Assembly: GCA_037043455.1 (NCBI GenBank)
Contig: JAWPHD010002646.1
Coordinates: 62,001-126,000, forward strand
Origin: Cyrtodaria siliqua
Taxonomy: Eukaryota > Mollusca > Bivalvia > Adapedonta > Hiatellidae
Length of the DNA: 64,000 nt
Direction of reading: 5' to 3'
Below are positions 1 through 12,708 of the stretch, piece by piece (position 1 is the stretch's first letter; each line of letters begins with the position of its first letter). A program made the position numbers and the translations under genes. The notes beneath the pieces were generated by a model, which made no database searches, was not told the origin of the DNA, and saw only the letters and a program-made list of their open reading frames with translations.

Positions 1-315
1 CTTTTCTGATATCCTATCGTACTTGTCTCTGGTTGATTTTGTTTTAATCGGTTTTGTTTCTTTTTCTATTTTTAATATTTTAAATATTTTCTGAAAAATG
101 TATTCAAATTTGATTGATCTTTTCCGACCTTCTAGCTTATCCAAAATCTTTACAATTTTGTAAAACAAATCCTAAAATCTTTGTCTATTTTTAGAAGACA
201 AATCAAATGCCACCAAGTATTTATCCAAATGATACTTTCTAAGGTAAATAGTTTTCTTTTGGCTGTAGGTGCAACCTGTGATAAGATTATAACCATTGTG
301 GGTGCCACAATTAAG

Positions 316-513
316 TCAAACACGCTCGTTATCGAAAACTTCACAAGTATCGTTGCAATTCACGCATGCGTATGTACACTTGTAACACAGTTTGGTCCTG
401 GTACAATACTTGCAAAGCTTCTTTTTATTAGTCATGTAAAATAAGATACAATCTGTAAACACCCCAGGAGGATCAATATTATCTAAAACTCTTTCACAAT
501 ATTTGCAATTCAT
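316..513 (-). CDS. small Cys-rich (zinc-ribbon-like) ORF of the Polinton fragment
   Basis: A 65-codon ORF with CxxC pairs near its start (CKYC), middle (CKYC, CYKC) and end (CVNC, then one more Cys), which suggests zinc binding. It is transcribed away from the 579-908 ORF, with only about 65 bp between their starts. After its stop, similar lysine-rich sequence continues in other minus-strand frames to the window edge, so it may be the first part of a longer, frameshifted gene. I do not recognise the family. A Polinton accessory protein is inferred only from position next to the polymerase remnant. Confidence 0.35.
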   Translation of the reverse strand: MNCKYCERVLDNIDPPGVFTDCILFYMTNKKKLCKYCTRTKLCYKCTYACVNCNDTCEVFDNERV

Positions 514-546
514 TATATTATACTATAGAAATAAATATTTAAATAA

Positions 547-578
547 GGCTTAAAAATATTATCTTACGTGATATTATA
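547..578 (+). promoter_or_regulatory. shared leader motif, copy 1
   Basis: The sequence 'ggcttaaaaatatta' followed by an AT-rich stretch ending 'gatattata' directly before the ATG at 579. A very similar leader precedes the polymerase start at 1,013, with ggctt 32 and 34 nt from the respective ATGs. This looks like an element-specific promoter or leader. The function is inferred only from this duplication. Confidence 0.4.
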
Positions 579-908
579 ATGGAACAAGTAGAAATTGAAA
601 TCAACAACTTTAAGAAAGATCAAACGGAACATGCAAAAACTATTGATTTTGAAGATGCGAGTAAATTAGATGCAGAGCTTTTAATTTTTTCAAACTTTCA
701 AGATTTGACAGAAAGAATCATAACAATGGTAAAACAACTAAAACTACCATGGAAAATAGGAAAAAGAGATATAAACAAACTACGTTCTTTGTGCAAAAAA
801 CAAATTTCAGAGGCAACCAGTTACCATCCAACTTTATACAAAGTTTCTTTTATTGCCCACTATAATATTTTACTTGACCGAGGAATTAAATTTATTATAT
901 GTGGATAA
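579..908 (+). CDS. hypothetical 109-aa protein of the Polinton fragment
   Basis: An open frame of 109 codons starting at an ATG and ending TAA. The product is charged and looks mostly helical (acidic N-terminal third, basic middle), with no signal peptide or membrane segment. It lies immediately upstream of, and in the same direction as, the polymerase remnant. Both starts are preceded by a similar 'ggctta..' AT-rich leader, which suggests the two belonged to one element and shared a promoter type. No family is recognised. Confidence 0.4.
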   Translation: MEQVEIEINNFKKDQTEHAKTIDFEDASKLDAELLIFSNFQDLTERIITMVKQLKLPWKIGKRDINKLRSLCKKQISEATSYHPTLYKVSFIAHYNILLDRGIKFIICG

Positions 909-978
909 ATAAAAAAAATATATATAATCTAACCAGGAAATAAATATTTTACTTCAAAATAATTAATTAATTAATAGG

Positions 979-1012
979 GGCTTAAAGAAATAATCTCATG
1001 TAATATTATATA
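979..1012 (+). promoter_or_regulatory. shared leader motif, copy 2
   Basis: The sequence 'ggcttaaagaaata' followed by 'atgtaatattatata' directly before the ATG at 1,013. It matches the leader at 547-578 in order and spacing. Confidence 0.4.
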
Positions 1013-4000
1013 ATGAGTATCCGAGAAATTGAAACATCCCCAAAACAGTATAGCAAGGTTTTTAAAGTAAATGTTGTCAGTAATGATCCGCTCAAACAAC
1101 TACAAAAACACAATCAAAAGTTGTGAACTTTCTTAAAAAAGAACTAAGAAAAACAGGTGGATTTAAATTAAGTGTTGATATAAAACTTACTTTTAAAAAA
1201 AAAAGTACCACATGATAAAGAACATAAAGGAGGTTTTGATATTATATACAAAACAGATTACTTTGCCTCAAAGGCTGCAATAATATTAAATAAAAATCAA
1301 ATATCAGAAGCATTAGACAAAGCACGAGAAGAAATTATAAATAGAATTGGAAATTGGCTTCAGTTGGGAAGTGGTTAGCAAATTGAATCAGTAGATGCAC
1401 ATTACATAAATCGAATAAAGTAAAAGCCTTTACGAGGTAGCTCTTATTTGGATTTACCAAAAGAACTTGCTAATTCTAAAAAAGGATTGATCAATACGAA
1501 AAATGAAAAAGATAACGAATGCTTCAGATGGTGCCATTTGGCTTGTACATTTCCTGTTAAGAAAAATCCTCAAAGAATAACAAAGTACAAAAAGCATATT
1601 GGTGATCTTGATTACAAAGGAATTACATTTCCTGTTACTATCAAACAAATCCCAAAAATAGAAAAACAAAAAAACATTTGTTTTAACATATTTGGATATG
1701 ATGATAATCAAGTATACCCTTTGTACATATCAACAAATAAAGCAGAAAAAACATGTGGTATGCTTTTGATTGTCGAAGAGGAAAAAAAAAAAACATTATG
1801 TGTGGATAAAAGATTTTAACAGTTTGATGTATAATCAATCAGCACACGCGGGGGAAATGGTTTTGTAAAACATGCTTGCAGTGCTTTACATTAGAACGTG
1901 TGTTAAAAAAGCATGAACCTGATTGTCTTTCACTTAACGGAAAACAAGCAGTAGAGATGCCAAACAAAGATAAAAAAGTTAAGTTTAAAAACTACGACAT
2001 ACAGCTAATGGTTCCGTTTGTTATATATGCTGATTTTGAAGCAGTAACTGAAAGTATTTCTTCAGTATCAAACAATCTTAAAAAAGCACACACAGAAGCA
2101 TATCAAAAACATACTGATTGTGGTTATGGATACAAGGTTGTTTGTTGTTATGATGATCAATATTCAAAACCAGTTGTAACGTATAGAGGACCTGATGCTG
2201 TTTACAAGTTTTTAGAAAAAATGATAGAAGAAGAAAAGTGGTGTAAGAAAACTATGAATACGCATTTTAAGAAAGATTTGGTGATGTCACAGGAAGAAGA
2301 AGCTAGATTCCAAAAATCTAAATCATGCCATATTTGTGGTAATGGTTTTTCAATAACTCTTAAAAAAGATGACCCAAGTCGTACAGTAGCATATGAAAAC
2401 TCCGTTAGAAAAGTTAGAGATCATTGTCATATAACTGGAAAGTACAGAGGAAGCGCTCATGACATATGTAATATTAATTTCAGGTTGACTAGAAAAATAC
2501 CTGTTGTGTTTCATAACTTGAGAGGATATGACTCTCACTTCATAATGCAACACATCGGAAAGTTTAAACGAAACATAAATGTGATACCAAATAACATGGA
2601 AAAGTATATGGCTTTCATGTTAGGAAAAAGTTTAGTATTTATTGATAGTTTCCAGTTCATGTCCCAATCATTAGATAATCTAGTAAAAAACGTTCCGTCG
2701 TTTCAATACATATCTCAAGAATACAGCGGTAAAAAGTTAGACTTGCTAAAAAGAAAAGGCGTTTATCCTTATGATTACATGAACAGTTTTGAACGCTTCG
2801 AGGATACTAAGTTACCCGGCAAAGATAGCTTTTATTCTCAATTAAATGATGAGCACATTTCAGATGCGGATTATGAACACGCTAAAAAAATATGGAAAAC
2901 ATTTAAGATTAAAAATATGGGAGAATACCATGATCTGTATCTTAAGATTGATGTGCTGCTGCTGACAGATGTTTTTGAAAACTTTAGAAAAATGTGCATT
3001 GAGTATTACAAATTAGATCTTTGCCATTACTTCAGTAGTCCTGGGTTAGCCTGGGATGCGTGCCTCAAAATGACTGGTATTCAACTTGACTTAATCACTG
3101 ATATTGATCAATATTTTTTTGTGGAAAAAGGATTAAGAGGCGGCACAAGTTATATCGCAAATAGATACTCACAGGCTAACAATAAATATATGAAAAACTA
3201 TGACAAGAAAAAAGAAAGCAAGTACATCATATATCTTGATGCCAATAACTTGTACGAGTGGGCCATGTGTCAACCGTTACCTACTGGCAACTTCAAGTTG
3301 GTTGATAAGTTCGAAAAAGGAAAATCAAATTACATTGTTGAGTGCGATATCGAGTATCCCGAAAAACTACATGACTCGCATAATGATTATCCTCTCGCCC
3401 CAGATAAATATAAAAGATGAGTGGTTGTCAGACAATTGTAAAAATTTAAAACAAAAGTTTAATCTAGGAAATTGTAGTATTAATAAACTTGTTACGACGT
3501 TGAAAAATAAAGAAAAGTATGTCGTGCATTTTAGAAACTTAGAATTGTACAAAACGCTTGGATTAAAGGTGACAAAAATACATCGAATACTACAGTTTGA
3601 CGAATCAGAGTGGTTAAAGACATACATAGAGTTTAATACTGCCAAGAGGACAGCTGGTAAAAATGCTTTTGAAAAGGATTTCTTCAAACTGATGAACAAT
3701 TCAGTTTTTGGTAAAACTATGGAAAACTTGAGAAAAAGAATTAATGTTAAATTGACTCACGACGAGGAGGTTCTTTTAAAATATGCGGCAAGACCTTCAT
3801 TTATTTCTTGTAAAATGTTTAATGAAAATTTATTTGCTGTAAACAGAATAAAAGAACGATTAGTTTTAAATCGTCCTATTTATGTTGGCATGTGTATTTT
3901 AGACTTGTCAAAATATTTGATGTATGATTTCCATTACAACTATATCAAAAACAATAACGATAAAAAAGCTAAGTTATTATTTACTGATACCGATTCCTTG

Positions 4001-4510
4001 TGTTATGAAATAAAAACAAAAGATGTGTATGCAGACTTTTACAAGGATAAAGAACTGTTTGACAATTGTGATTATGATCCAAAAAGTAAGTTTCATTTTA
4101 ATGATAATAAAAAGGTTATTGGCAAGATGAAAGATGAAACTTGTGGTATGCCTATTGTTGAATTTGTTGGGTTGCGAAGTAAACTATATTCGTATGTGCT
4201 AGATAATGAGGTTAGCGCAAAGAAATGTAAGGGTGTTAAAAAGTGTGTTGTTAAAAAACAGATAGCGCATGACGATTACAAAAATATTTTGTTTACAGCA
4301 ACAGAAGCTCATCATGAGATGAAAGTTATTAGATCACAAAAGCATAACATAAGCAGCTATGCAATAAATAAAAAAAGTTTATCAGCTATTGATGATAAAC
4401 GGTACATATTAGATAATGGACAAGATACGCTAGCATACAAGTAAAATACTCCATAGTAAAAAATGATATGCAGAGCGATGATGAAGACTACTGCCCGGTT
4501 CCGTCTGACT
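1013..4510 (+). pseudogene. Polinton/Maverick protein-primed family B DNA polymerase (decayed)
   Basis: Remnant of the replicative polymerase of a Polinton (Maverick) DNA transposon. The N-terminal part, from the ATG at 1,013, is broken by stops and frameshifts. A conserved segment is open at 1,448-1,819 (NECFRWCH near 1,520). The exonuclease part is open at 1,876-3,420: ExoI YADFEA near 2,026, a Cys/His zinc module at about 2,326-2,485, ExoII near 2,511 (HNLRGYDSHF), and ExoIII near 2,938. Polymerase motif A (DANNLYEWAM, about 3,238) is in the same frame. A frameshift near 3,400 moves the reading to the frame ending at 4,444, with motif B near 3,685 (NNSVFGKT) and motif C near 3,979 (FTDTDSL). 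Another shift near 4,440 puts the likely C-terminus at about 4,518. Catalytic residues are present but the frame is broken at least four times, so it is dead. No integrase, ATPase or capsid genes are seen. The left part of the element may lie beyond the window. Confidence 0.9.
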
Positions 4511-4515
4511 TTGCT

Positions 4516-4616
4516 TAACGAGTTGCAAATGTTATTGAAAAATTTCGGCGAAAGTAGATTCGGCGAAAGTAGACATAAAATAAAATTGCGCTCTCCTAAC
4601 GAGTTGCAAATGTTAT
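4516..4616 (+). repeat. 20-bp direct repeat downstream of the polymerase remnant
   Basis: The 20-mer taacgagttgcaaatgttat occurs at 4,516-4,535 and 4,597-4,616. Between them 'ttcggcgaaagtaga' is itself doubled. It may mark an old element boundary or a local tandem duplication. Confidence 0.5.
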
Positions 4617-4644
4617 GTTATTAAAATGGCAAACCGGATTGATT

Positions 4645-4864
4645 AGTAGTATAGAAACTGGCGGTATGGGGCGGAGTTTTCCAGAGCGGGGTTGCTTGAG
4701 AAAACTGTTGAAATATGTTGAGGTGTTGATTTAGGCGTGACTTACATTTAGATCCTAGTGGTGTAAATGAGAGTTACGCCTGAGTCCCCCCTGGCATATT
4801 TCACTAGTTTTTCTCATTCCCCGCGAGGGAAAACTGCGCCCGTACCGCCAGTTTCTATACTACT
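4645..4864. mobile_element. 220-bp fold-back MITE
   Basis: Terminal inverted repeats starting agtagtatagaaactggcgg run about 37 bp inward with few mismatches. A second inner inverted pair (ggcgtgac..., gagagttacgcc) means that most of the unit can fold into one hairpin. There is no ORF. A target duplication is not obvious. Its right end lies at the 5' truncation point of the next LINE. Confidence 0.7.
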
Positions 4865-4873
4865 TCTGCCATA

Positions 4874-7582
4874 AAATCAAGTGAGATATTTCCTGGAAAT
4901 TATATTTTCCACAGAAATGACAGGATGTCGCGTAGCGGTGGTGTTTTTACGGGTATCAGCAAAGAGCTAATAGCAAATGAACAAATACATTTGGTTACGG
5001 ACTGTGAAATTGCATGGTCAAAGATTAAAATGAAAAATAAAAAAGGCCTCTACCTAGCGTCCTTCTTCTATATGCCACATAGAAAGACAGATGATTTGGT
5101 AAAATTAGACGCTTCCTTGAAAAAACTTTCTGAAAGTACTAAGAGTAAACACATATTACTAGCTGGCGATTTCAAATGCCCGGATATAAATTGGGACACA
5201 CTAACTGTGAAACAAAATGCTTCTGATCGACATATTCAACAAATGTTAATCGATTAAACCGTAGAACATGGACTCTCCCAGATACATAACCAGCCTACGC
5301 GACAAGAGAATATATTAGATCTTGTTTTCACCAACAATCCATCTCTAATTAAATCATCAATCAGCATCCCTGGTATTAGTGACCACGCCATGGTGGTGAC
5401 AGACTCCAATATAATACCAATTTATAATAAACAAAAGCCGAGGAAAGTGTACTTGTTCTCTAAAGCAAATTGGGAAAACGTTTACTCTGAATGTGAGAAA
5501 CTATCCTCAAGAATTGTAAACACTGAGATGAATGTTAAAATAGAGGCCTTATGGAACACCTTGAAATCTTCAATAAGTGCCATTATGGACAAAGATATAC
5601 CATCCAAAATGTTTAAAAGGAAAAACACAGTGCCATGGTTTAATAGAAATTTGAAAAAAATGACCAAACGAAAAGCACGACTATATAAACATGCTAAAAA
5701 ATCCAAACAATGGACGGAATTTAGACTGTACCAAAAACTCACTAAAAAAGAGTTTAAAATGGCGGAAATAAACTACATAAATAACATCAGCAATGAAGCT
5801 TTAGCACAGAACAACAGCAAACCCTTCTGGCGTTATATAAAATCGAAACGGCAGGATAATATTGGGATAGCCCCACTGAAACAAAAAGGCAATCTCTTAA
5901 ACAACAGTAAATATAAAGCCCAAATTCTAGTGGAACAATTTAGATCTGTGTTTACCAAGAGAGCAAATCGTGATATCCCAAAATTACGAAAGGAGAACAA
6001 GTATAATATCCCCAACTTAAACATAACTATTCCTGGAGTTGAAAAATTACTTTTGAAAATAAATCCTTCAAAGGCGGTTGGCCCAGACAAAATCTCAAGT
6101 ATAATACTTCAGACCTGTGCAAAGCAACTGGCTCCGGCCATATGTAAAATATTTCAGCTTTCAGTAGATAGTGGTGAATTGCCGTATGACTGGACGGATG
6201 CAAATGTTGCCCCGGTTTACAAAAAAGGAGATGTCCACCTAGCGGAAAACTACAGGCCTGTGTCCTTGACATCGGTATTATGCAAGGTATTGGAACATAT
6301 CATATGAAAACATCTTTTAAATCATCTAGAAAAGAACCGTATTTTAACCAACTTAAACCACGGTTTTAGATCAGGGTACTCGTGCGAAACACAACTTTTA
6401 GTTACTGTAAATGATCTTCTACATTTTAATGAAAAAGGAATGCAAACAGATATTATTATATTGGATTTTTCAAAGGCATTCGACACTGTGCCTCACACAG
6501 AATTATTAGCTAAACTTGAGAGCTTTGGAATAACGGGCCCAATGTATAATTGGCTGAACACTTTCCTGTCGCAGAGACACATGCAAGTAGTAGTTGATGG
6601 TGAATCTTCGGATACTGTGACAGTTGACTCCGGTGTCCCTCAAGGAACCGTTCTAGGTCCTCTATTATTTTTATGCAATATAATTGACTTACCACTGTCT
6701 TGTAAATCACAAGTACGCTTGTTTGCGGACGGTTGCTTGTTATATAGACCAATCAAAACTGAAAATGACCACCTGATATTACAGAACGATTAAAATGAAC
6801 TTGAACAATGAGCCAATAAATGGGGCATGTATTTTAATGCCAAAAAATGTTACATTATGAGTGTCAACTGTAAATCTTCACGTTTTTATACATTATGTGA
6901 TCATATTCTAAACAAAGTTGATGACAACCCTTATCTTGGATTAACATTTAGTGATGACTTGAAGTGGTCAACTCATATAAATAAATTCGCCAAAAAAGCA
7001 GATTCAACTATGGCATTTCTAAGGAGAAACTTGAAAAATTGCCAGCAAGAGTGTAGGAAAACAGCATATATCTCGCTGGTGCGATCCGTCATGGACTATG
7101 GCTCGATCATATGGGACCCTTATACTAAAAAAGACATCGATAAACTAGAACGTGTCCAACGACAAGCAGTTCGATTTATTACAAATGATTACAAATCAAA
7201 AGATGAAGGAAGCATGGGACGCATGCTGGCCTCATTAGACCTCCAATCGCTCCAGGATCGACGGATATCAAACCGCCTAGTCTTCCTCTACAAAGTGGTC
7301 GAGGGGCTAGTACCAGCTATTGCTCCAAAGGAATATATTCAACCTGCGAGGAGTCGAAGACATATTACATTAACAAAAAATACTGATTTTGACACAGACA
7401 ATATATTATATAAACAATTTGTGAATAACGATAGAGGCTTTAAAATTAATATCTTCAAAACTGAGCAGTTAAGACATTCATTTTTCGTAAAAACGCCTGA
7501 ACATCGGAACCATCTGGAAAATAAAGTGGTCCACGCAGAGACAGTCGAGGGTTTTAAATCAGCCCTCCCGAAGTGCTACTAA
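4874..7582 (+). pseudogene. CR1/jockey-type non-LTR retrotransposon ORF2, 5'-truncated and dead
   Basis: An endonuclease-reverse transcriptase polyprotein whose frame begins in mid-endonuclease next to the MITE. Seen in order: endonuclease motif GDFKCPDINW (about 5,164), SDH motif (GISDH, about 5,380), a linker, RT fingers (SKAVGPDKISS, about 6,066), RPVSLTS (about 6,252), catalytic AFDTVPH (about 6,477), SGVPQGTVLGPLLF (about 6,630), and the thumb/C-terminal domain to the stop at 7,582. The YADD-box equivalent reads FADG (6,722-6,733), so its second catalytic Asp is lost. Stops at about 5,255, 6,305, 6,791 and near 6,810 break the frame. The overall frame is otherwise retained, so the copy is only moderately old. 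RT subfamily assignment is by resemblance and may be off within the CR1/L2/Rex1/jockey group. Confidence 0.88.
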
Positions 7583-8234
7583 TTAATTAGCACAGCGCAC
7601 TCCCCATCCGGTATCATAAGCCGTAACAGGCCCTACACTGTATCCAACAGAAACAGAAACGAACATGGTGTACTGCGTGTGGTATTCCAGTGTGGCAGCA
7701 CTATATCTGTCTCAAGTAGACTGTAGATAGGTACATTACACTACACACAATTCATAAGTCCATATTCTATTGTGCCCATACAGGTGGGTGTCCTATTGTT
7801 TAAAATATGGCAGATGGTCCGGTTCTCATATTTGACTTAAGTAGTGATTTGTAAGTCATATCTGTGGTATGGTAAAAATGAACTCATTATACATGTAGAA
7901 TTTGAAAACAGGAATTGTTTGTATTTGTTTTATGACATAATTAAGGACCAGTGGTACGATTCAGCAGAACAATGGACCAGAACAGAGATGAAACACCATG
8001 AAGGACTGGAACTGCTTTTTCAGTGAATAGCAAAAATGAAATTTACTCTACAAAAAGTCAGTCACACAGAACGTCTTCTCAAGAAAAGAGTCATCTATCC
8101 TTTGTTTATATTTAAATAGTTTCATTATTCTGTCAGACATTTACAACCAGCATTAGATGGTGACACTAGCATCATTTAGGAGTGGCACATAGGGTCACAC
8201 ACAGATAAAGTCATTGGACTGGAGTTCTTCAAAC
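7583..8234. other. LINE 3' tail and unassigned sequence
   Basis: The 3' untranslated part of the preceding LINE grades into sequence I cannot assign. A 60-codon ORF at 7,844-8,026 shows no family resemblance and I do not call it a gene. No RNA gene is seen. Confidence 0.4.
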
Positions 8235-8248
8235 CAATGCACTGAAGT
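8235..8248 (+). repeat. target-site duplication, left copy
   Basis: caatgcactgaagt, identical to 14,171-14,184 and located just beyond the predicted 3' end of the minus-strand LINE. Confidence 0.6.
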
Positions 8249-8267
8249 AGTATAAGGTTTTATTTTT

Positions 8268-8300
8268 CCTCGCCGTTGGCAACTAGGCCTTTTGGCGAGG
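8268..8300 (-). other. 3'-terminal hairpin of the LINE
   Basis: cctcgcc (8,268-8,274) pairs with ggcgagg (8,294-8,300) around a 19-nt loop near the 3' end of the element. Structured 3' ends are recognised by some LINE reverse transcriptases. That role here is inference. Confidence 0.35.
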
Positions 8301-9007
8301 TTTTCAATAGTAGTTTATTTATAATAATCTTAGTAGTTTATATAATGTTACTAATGCGTATCAATCACGCACGGATGGCAGGATCCAAGCAGACGCAAGA
8401 CATGGCAATAGATGGTTTGCAGGGACACAAGAAGATTAACTTGGCAGAGGCTGAGTGATGGGGACACAGGTGGAATAAGCTCATGTTGGTCTATTTTATA
8501 TATAAAATTCAATCGAGGATTATAAATAATAATTTTATTTTCCAGCGCCAGCGCGTCACCATTTCTTAAAAATGATTTAACTTAATATGTACATATATAC
8601 ATAATCCATGTTGTGTCTGCTTCATGCTCCCTTCCAAAGGGAATGGACTGTTATAATTATAAGCATATAATGTTAAAAAAAAAACCGTTAAAATGTCCAG
8701 TGTTGTTAGTAAGACATCACTCCAAATCTCTCAAATATAAAATAATTCAGAATGAGTTTTACGCTTATGAGAGCAAAAACGTTTAATGGAGTGTGTCCCT
8801 CCGCCAAAGCCACGGGGAGGCCACACTGGGGAGGGCATGAAGCAGAGGTATACATAGGTTTTACATGTTAATATTATGTACCCCGTTATCCCGATGTGTG
8901 CGTCAGATCAAACTAAAAATAGCATCTTCCCAGCTGTTGATATAAAATCAATGTGAAGTAATAAGCATATATAAAACTAAATAGGACAGCTAGGAATTTC
9001 TATTAAC

Positions 9008-12000
9008 TTAACTGTTGATATAAAACAACCAAATATTGGGAAGGGTAATGATAAGTTTAGCAATTTTAATTTTAAGATATCTCTGTATTTCAAACTGACT
9101 ACAATCTAGTAAATAATGTTCCGTAGTAAAATGGACTAGGCAGTTAGGACAATCCTTATGAAGGTCGTTAATTATGTGGCTGCCTAAACTAGCCGGTAAT
9201 AGATTGAACCCCATTCTCAGTCTTGTAATTACTTTATCGATAAGCCTGGTAGAAAATGGTTCCTGAATTTTGAAGTTTGTTTTAAGTCTAGAGAAAGTAT
9301 GGAACTTGTTAATTTGATTAGTTAAATAATGATCTACTTTGTTGTTTATTATTTTCCGAATTTGTGAGTAAATTTCAGTATGTCCTAAAGGGATTGGTTT
9401 GTCAACGGCAGTGGTGTCCAAGCCTGATTTAAAATATGGTAATCATTTAATTTATATAGAATATTTGTCAGAAGATCAGGGCGAGTTCTACTCGTTCTGT
9501 CTTTAATAGCCATAAGACTTGAAAGCGAGTCTGAGAAAATAACTGAGAATGGAGGCTTGTATTTAATAATCCATTTAGGGGTTTGTCTATAGCGACTAGC
9601 TCCGCGGTAAAAACTGAGAGACCGTCAGAGATTCTAGTAATTTTAGTAATATCTTTTGTTGGTATAACAAAGGCTGATGCTACACGTCCTGAGACAGGAT
9701 CTTTGGAACCATCTGTATAAATTTGTAAAAAGTTATTATATTTACTATCCTTATGTTGTAGGAAGTTCAGTTTAATTTCTGATGCTTCATCGTTTTTGTT
9801 TATTATAGAGGAAAGGGAAATGTCTACATTAGGTTGAATTAGAGTCCATGGAGGGACCACTCCTACTGAAAAATCTGCAATTTGATATTGGTCTAGGTCA
9901 TATTCCTCTATTAAATTATAAATGGTTGTGCCGAATGGCTTGGGATTTTTACTAAATCTATTAAGACATTGAGTATTTACAAAATATTATTTACTGGATT
10001 TGATTCCTTTTTTGTCTGGACCCTGGCCCAGAAACGAAGCATCTGTTCTTCTCTATGAATATGTAATGGCAAAACGCCAGCCTCATGTTCCAAACTATGC
10101 TGTGGAGTAGAATTTAGGACTCCCAGTGCAATTCTAAGACATTTATTTTGTAATATATCGAGTCGATGAAGTAGTGATTTTGACGCACATGAATATACAT
10201 GGGATCCGTAATCAAGTTTGGATCTTATTAAGGTTTTATATAAAAGTGTTAATGATTTTTTATCGGATCCGAAGTCAGTACCTTTTATCATTCTTAATAA
10301 ATTTAAATCCTTTTCGCATTTGTTTAAAAGGTTATATATATGGGCTGTAAAATTTAACCTTCTATCCCAGATAAGGCCTAAAAAGTGACTGTGTTGCTAA
10401 ATATAATTTTAGTATTACCCAGAAAAAGATCTGTAGAAGTGTGGGCGGTATTTCCAAATATAATCCCTGTAGTTTTACTAGTGGAGATTTTAAATCCACA
10501 TTTTTTAGCCCAATCCCAAATTAAGTTTAGTCCCTTTTGTGCTTTAGCTTGTAATGTATCTATACGTTTCCCAGAAATCCATGCGCCACTATCATCTGCA
10601 AATTGACTAACGACCAATCCGGAATCTTGAACTACATTAGGTAGGTCGTTAATTAGAATGTTAAAAAGGAGCGGAGAAATAATAGATCCTTGTGGAGTAC
10701 CACGTTCTAATAGTTCTTCTTCAGAAAGATCTTCATCAACCTTTACTTGAATTTTTCTATCCTGGAGAAAGGCCTTGACAAAATAAAAACAGTTTCCTCG
10801 AATTCCGAGGTCAAATAATTTGGATAATATTCCAGTATGCCAGGCTAGATCGAAAGCCGCCTGGAGATCAAGAAAGATGGCTAGAACAGATCGGCTCTTG
10901 TTTTTAGCAAATAAGATGTCATGTTGTAATCGGGCTAACAGATCTTGAGTGCTACGCCCTTTTCTAAATCCTGACTGAAATTTATTAATTAAACCCTTAG
11001 ATTCTAAAAAGTGTTCAAGTCGGTTTTTAACCATAAATACCATTAGTTTACTTGGATGGGACGTTAAACTGATGGGTCGAAAAGATTGTGGGTCGTTGGG
11101 TTTTTTATTAGGTTTATGTATTGGAATGACACAGGCCAGTCTCCAGGATTCAGGATAGTTATTAGAAGACCATATTTTATTATACAGAGTAAGCCAAATA
11201 TTTAAATTAGAATCCGGCATATGTTTGAATAGTTGATATGAGAGTGTATCGGGTCCCACGGCTGAATTTTTCCTGCTAGCAATTGCATCTTTTAATTCCA
11301 TTAGAGTAAATGGTATATTTAAGGTGGAATCGTCATCTTCAATATTATTATTATTTATTTTATTTTTAAATTCGGTTTCAAAGACCGTCTGATAATTGAT
11401 CGTTGCCTCTGAAAGATTTTCTTTGCTTGAAACTTTGGCAAAGTGTTTAGCTAGTAAATTAGCTTTGTCTTTGTTAGTTGTGGCATTACTGAATTTTGTT
11501 TTAAGAAGGGGAATGCTGGAAAAAGAGTTGCCACGTATTTTATTAATTTTATCCCAAAATGTTTTTGAATTGTTTTGTTTTAAGGAACAAGTATTAATGA
11601 ATGTTTCCCAGTTATTTTTCTTGGCTTGGGTTATAACTGTTTTAGCTTCCTGTTCCGCCTTTTTATAATTTAATAGATTTATTTCAGAGGCTTCTTTTTT
11701 AAGTTTATTCAGAAGATATTTTTTATTTTTAACTGCTGCTTTGCATTCTTAATTCCACCATGGGACATTTTTCTTTTTGGGGTTGTTATTATATGTTGGA
11801 ATACTTTCATGCATAATATTAAGAAGACTATCGGTTAACTTTTTATTAAAATTGTTGATATTATCAGATTGTATATTATCTAGATTAATATCTTTACATA
11901 ATATATTAAAAAGATCCCAGTCTGCCTTATTGAAATTGAACTTGTTTTGATTGTAACTTTCTTGATTAATTTTAGAAGAACTTAGTTGTATTGACATATG

Positions 12001-12692
12001 TATATAGGAAAATGGTCAGAACCCCAGTTATCCGGTAATACTGGCCAGTGTGTTTTTTGTGCTAAAGATCTAGAAGTAACTGAGAGATCAATACAAGTAA
12101 GGTTACCATTGTGTGTATCAAGACGTGTGGGGGAGCCGTCATTCAGGAGGACTAGATCGAACTCGTCCAACCATTTGACTATTGCTTTTCCTTGTTTTGT
12201 ATTTTTTTCCGAGCCCCATGCAAAGTGATGGGCGTTAAAATCGCCTGAAAGAAGAATATTCTTTACCTTTAAAGGTAGAATAACATCGTATATTGTTTTA
12301 AGAGATTGGTAGTCACAATTACGTGCGTATAAATTTGACAGAATAAAAGTAAAATCTCGAAAGTAGATTTTAAATAATTGTACTTCAATGGCTATAAAAC
12401 CATCTGTATCTTTCGGATCTAAAATTTCAATCTTTTCATAATTAATGTAATTTTTGAAGTAGACGGCCAACCCTCCACACGTATTGGTATCACTAGCTCT
12501 ATTATTATCATAAAATTTAAATTCATGCTTAAAACCGGGAATAGATTTGAATGTCTTTTTATTAAATTTGGTTTCCTGAATACAAAGAATAGCAACTTCA
12601 GGATTAAGGTCCAGGAATACTTTGATCTCAGAGTGCTTTACATGGGTTAAGCCTCCGGCATTAAAATATATAATATTCACAGATTTATTCAC
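9008..12692 (-). pseudogene. LINE ORF2: endonuclease, reverse transcriptase, RNase H, CCHC
   Basis: Reads right to left. The APE-type endonuclease (12,692-11,982) has CIQETKF, LLSGDFNAHH and a GSDHFPI motif. A linker follows, broken at about 11,750. The reverse transcriptase (about 11,301-10,378) has SAVGPDTLS, RPISLTS, LDLQAAFDLAWH, GTPQGSIISPLLFNI and an intact FADD box. RT C-terminal sequence runs to about 9,977. RNase H (about 9,860-9,468) has IYTDGSK and FTAELVAI, and its DS motif lies in another frame. A C-terminal zinc motif CPNC-x6-H-x4-C is near 9,130. Breaks near 11,750, 10,380, 9,970, 9,570 and 9,430 kill the ORF although the RT core is intact. The RNase H domain places it in the I/Nimb-jockey range. 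Confidence 0.88.
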
Positions 12693-12708
12693 TTCGAAAA
12701 GAAATTAT

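Noticed and set aside
7844..8026. 60-codon ORF between LINEs
   Set aside because: No family, no conserved motif, in LINE-flanking DNA; length is within chance.
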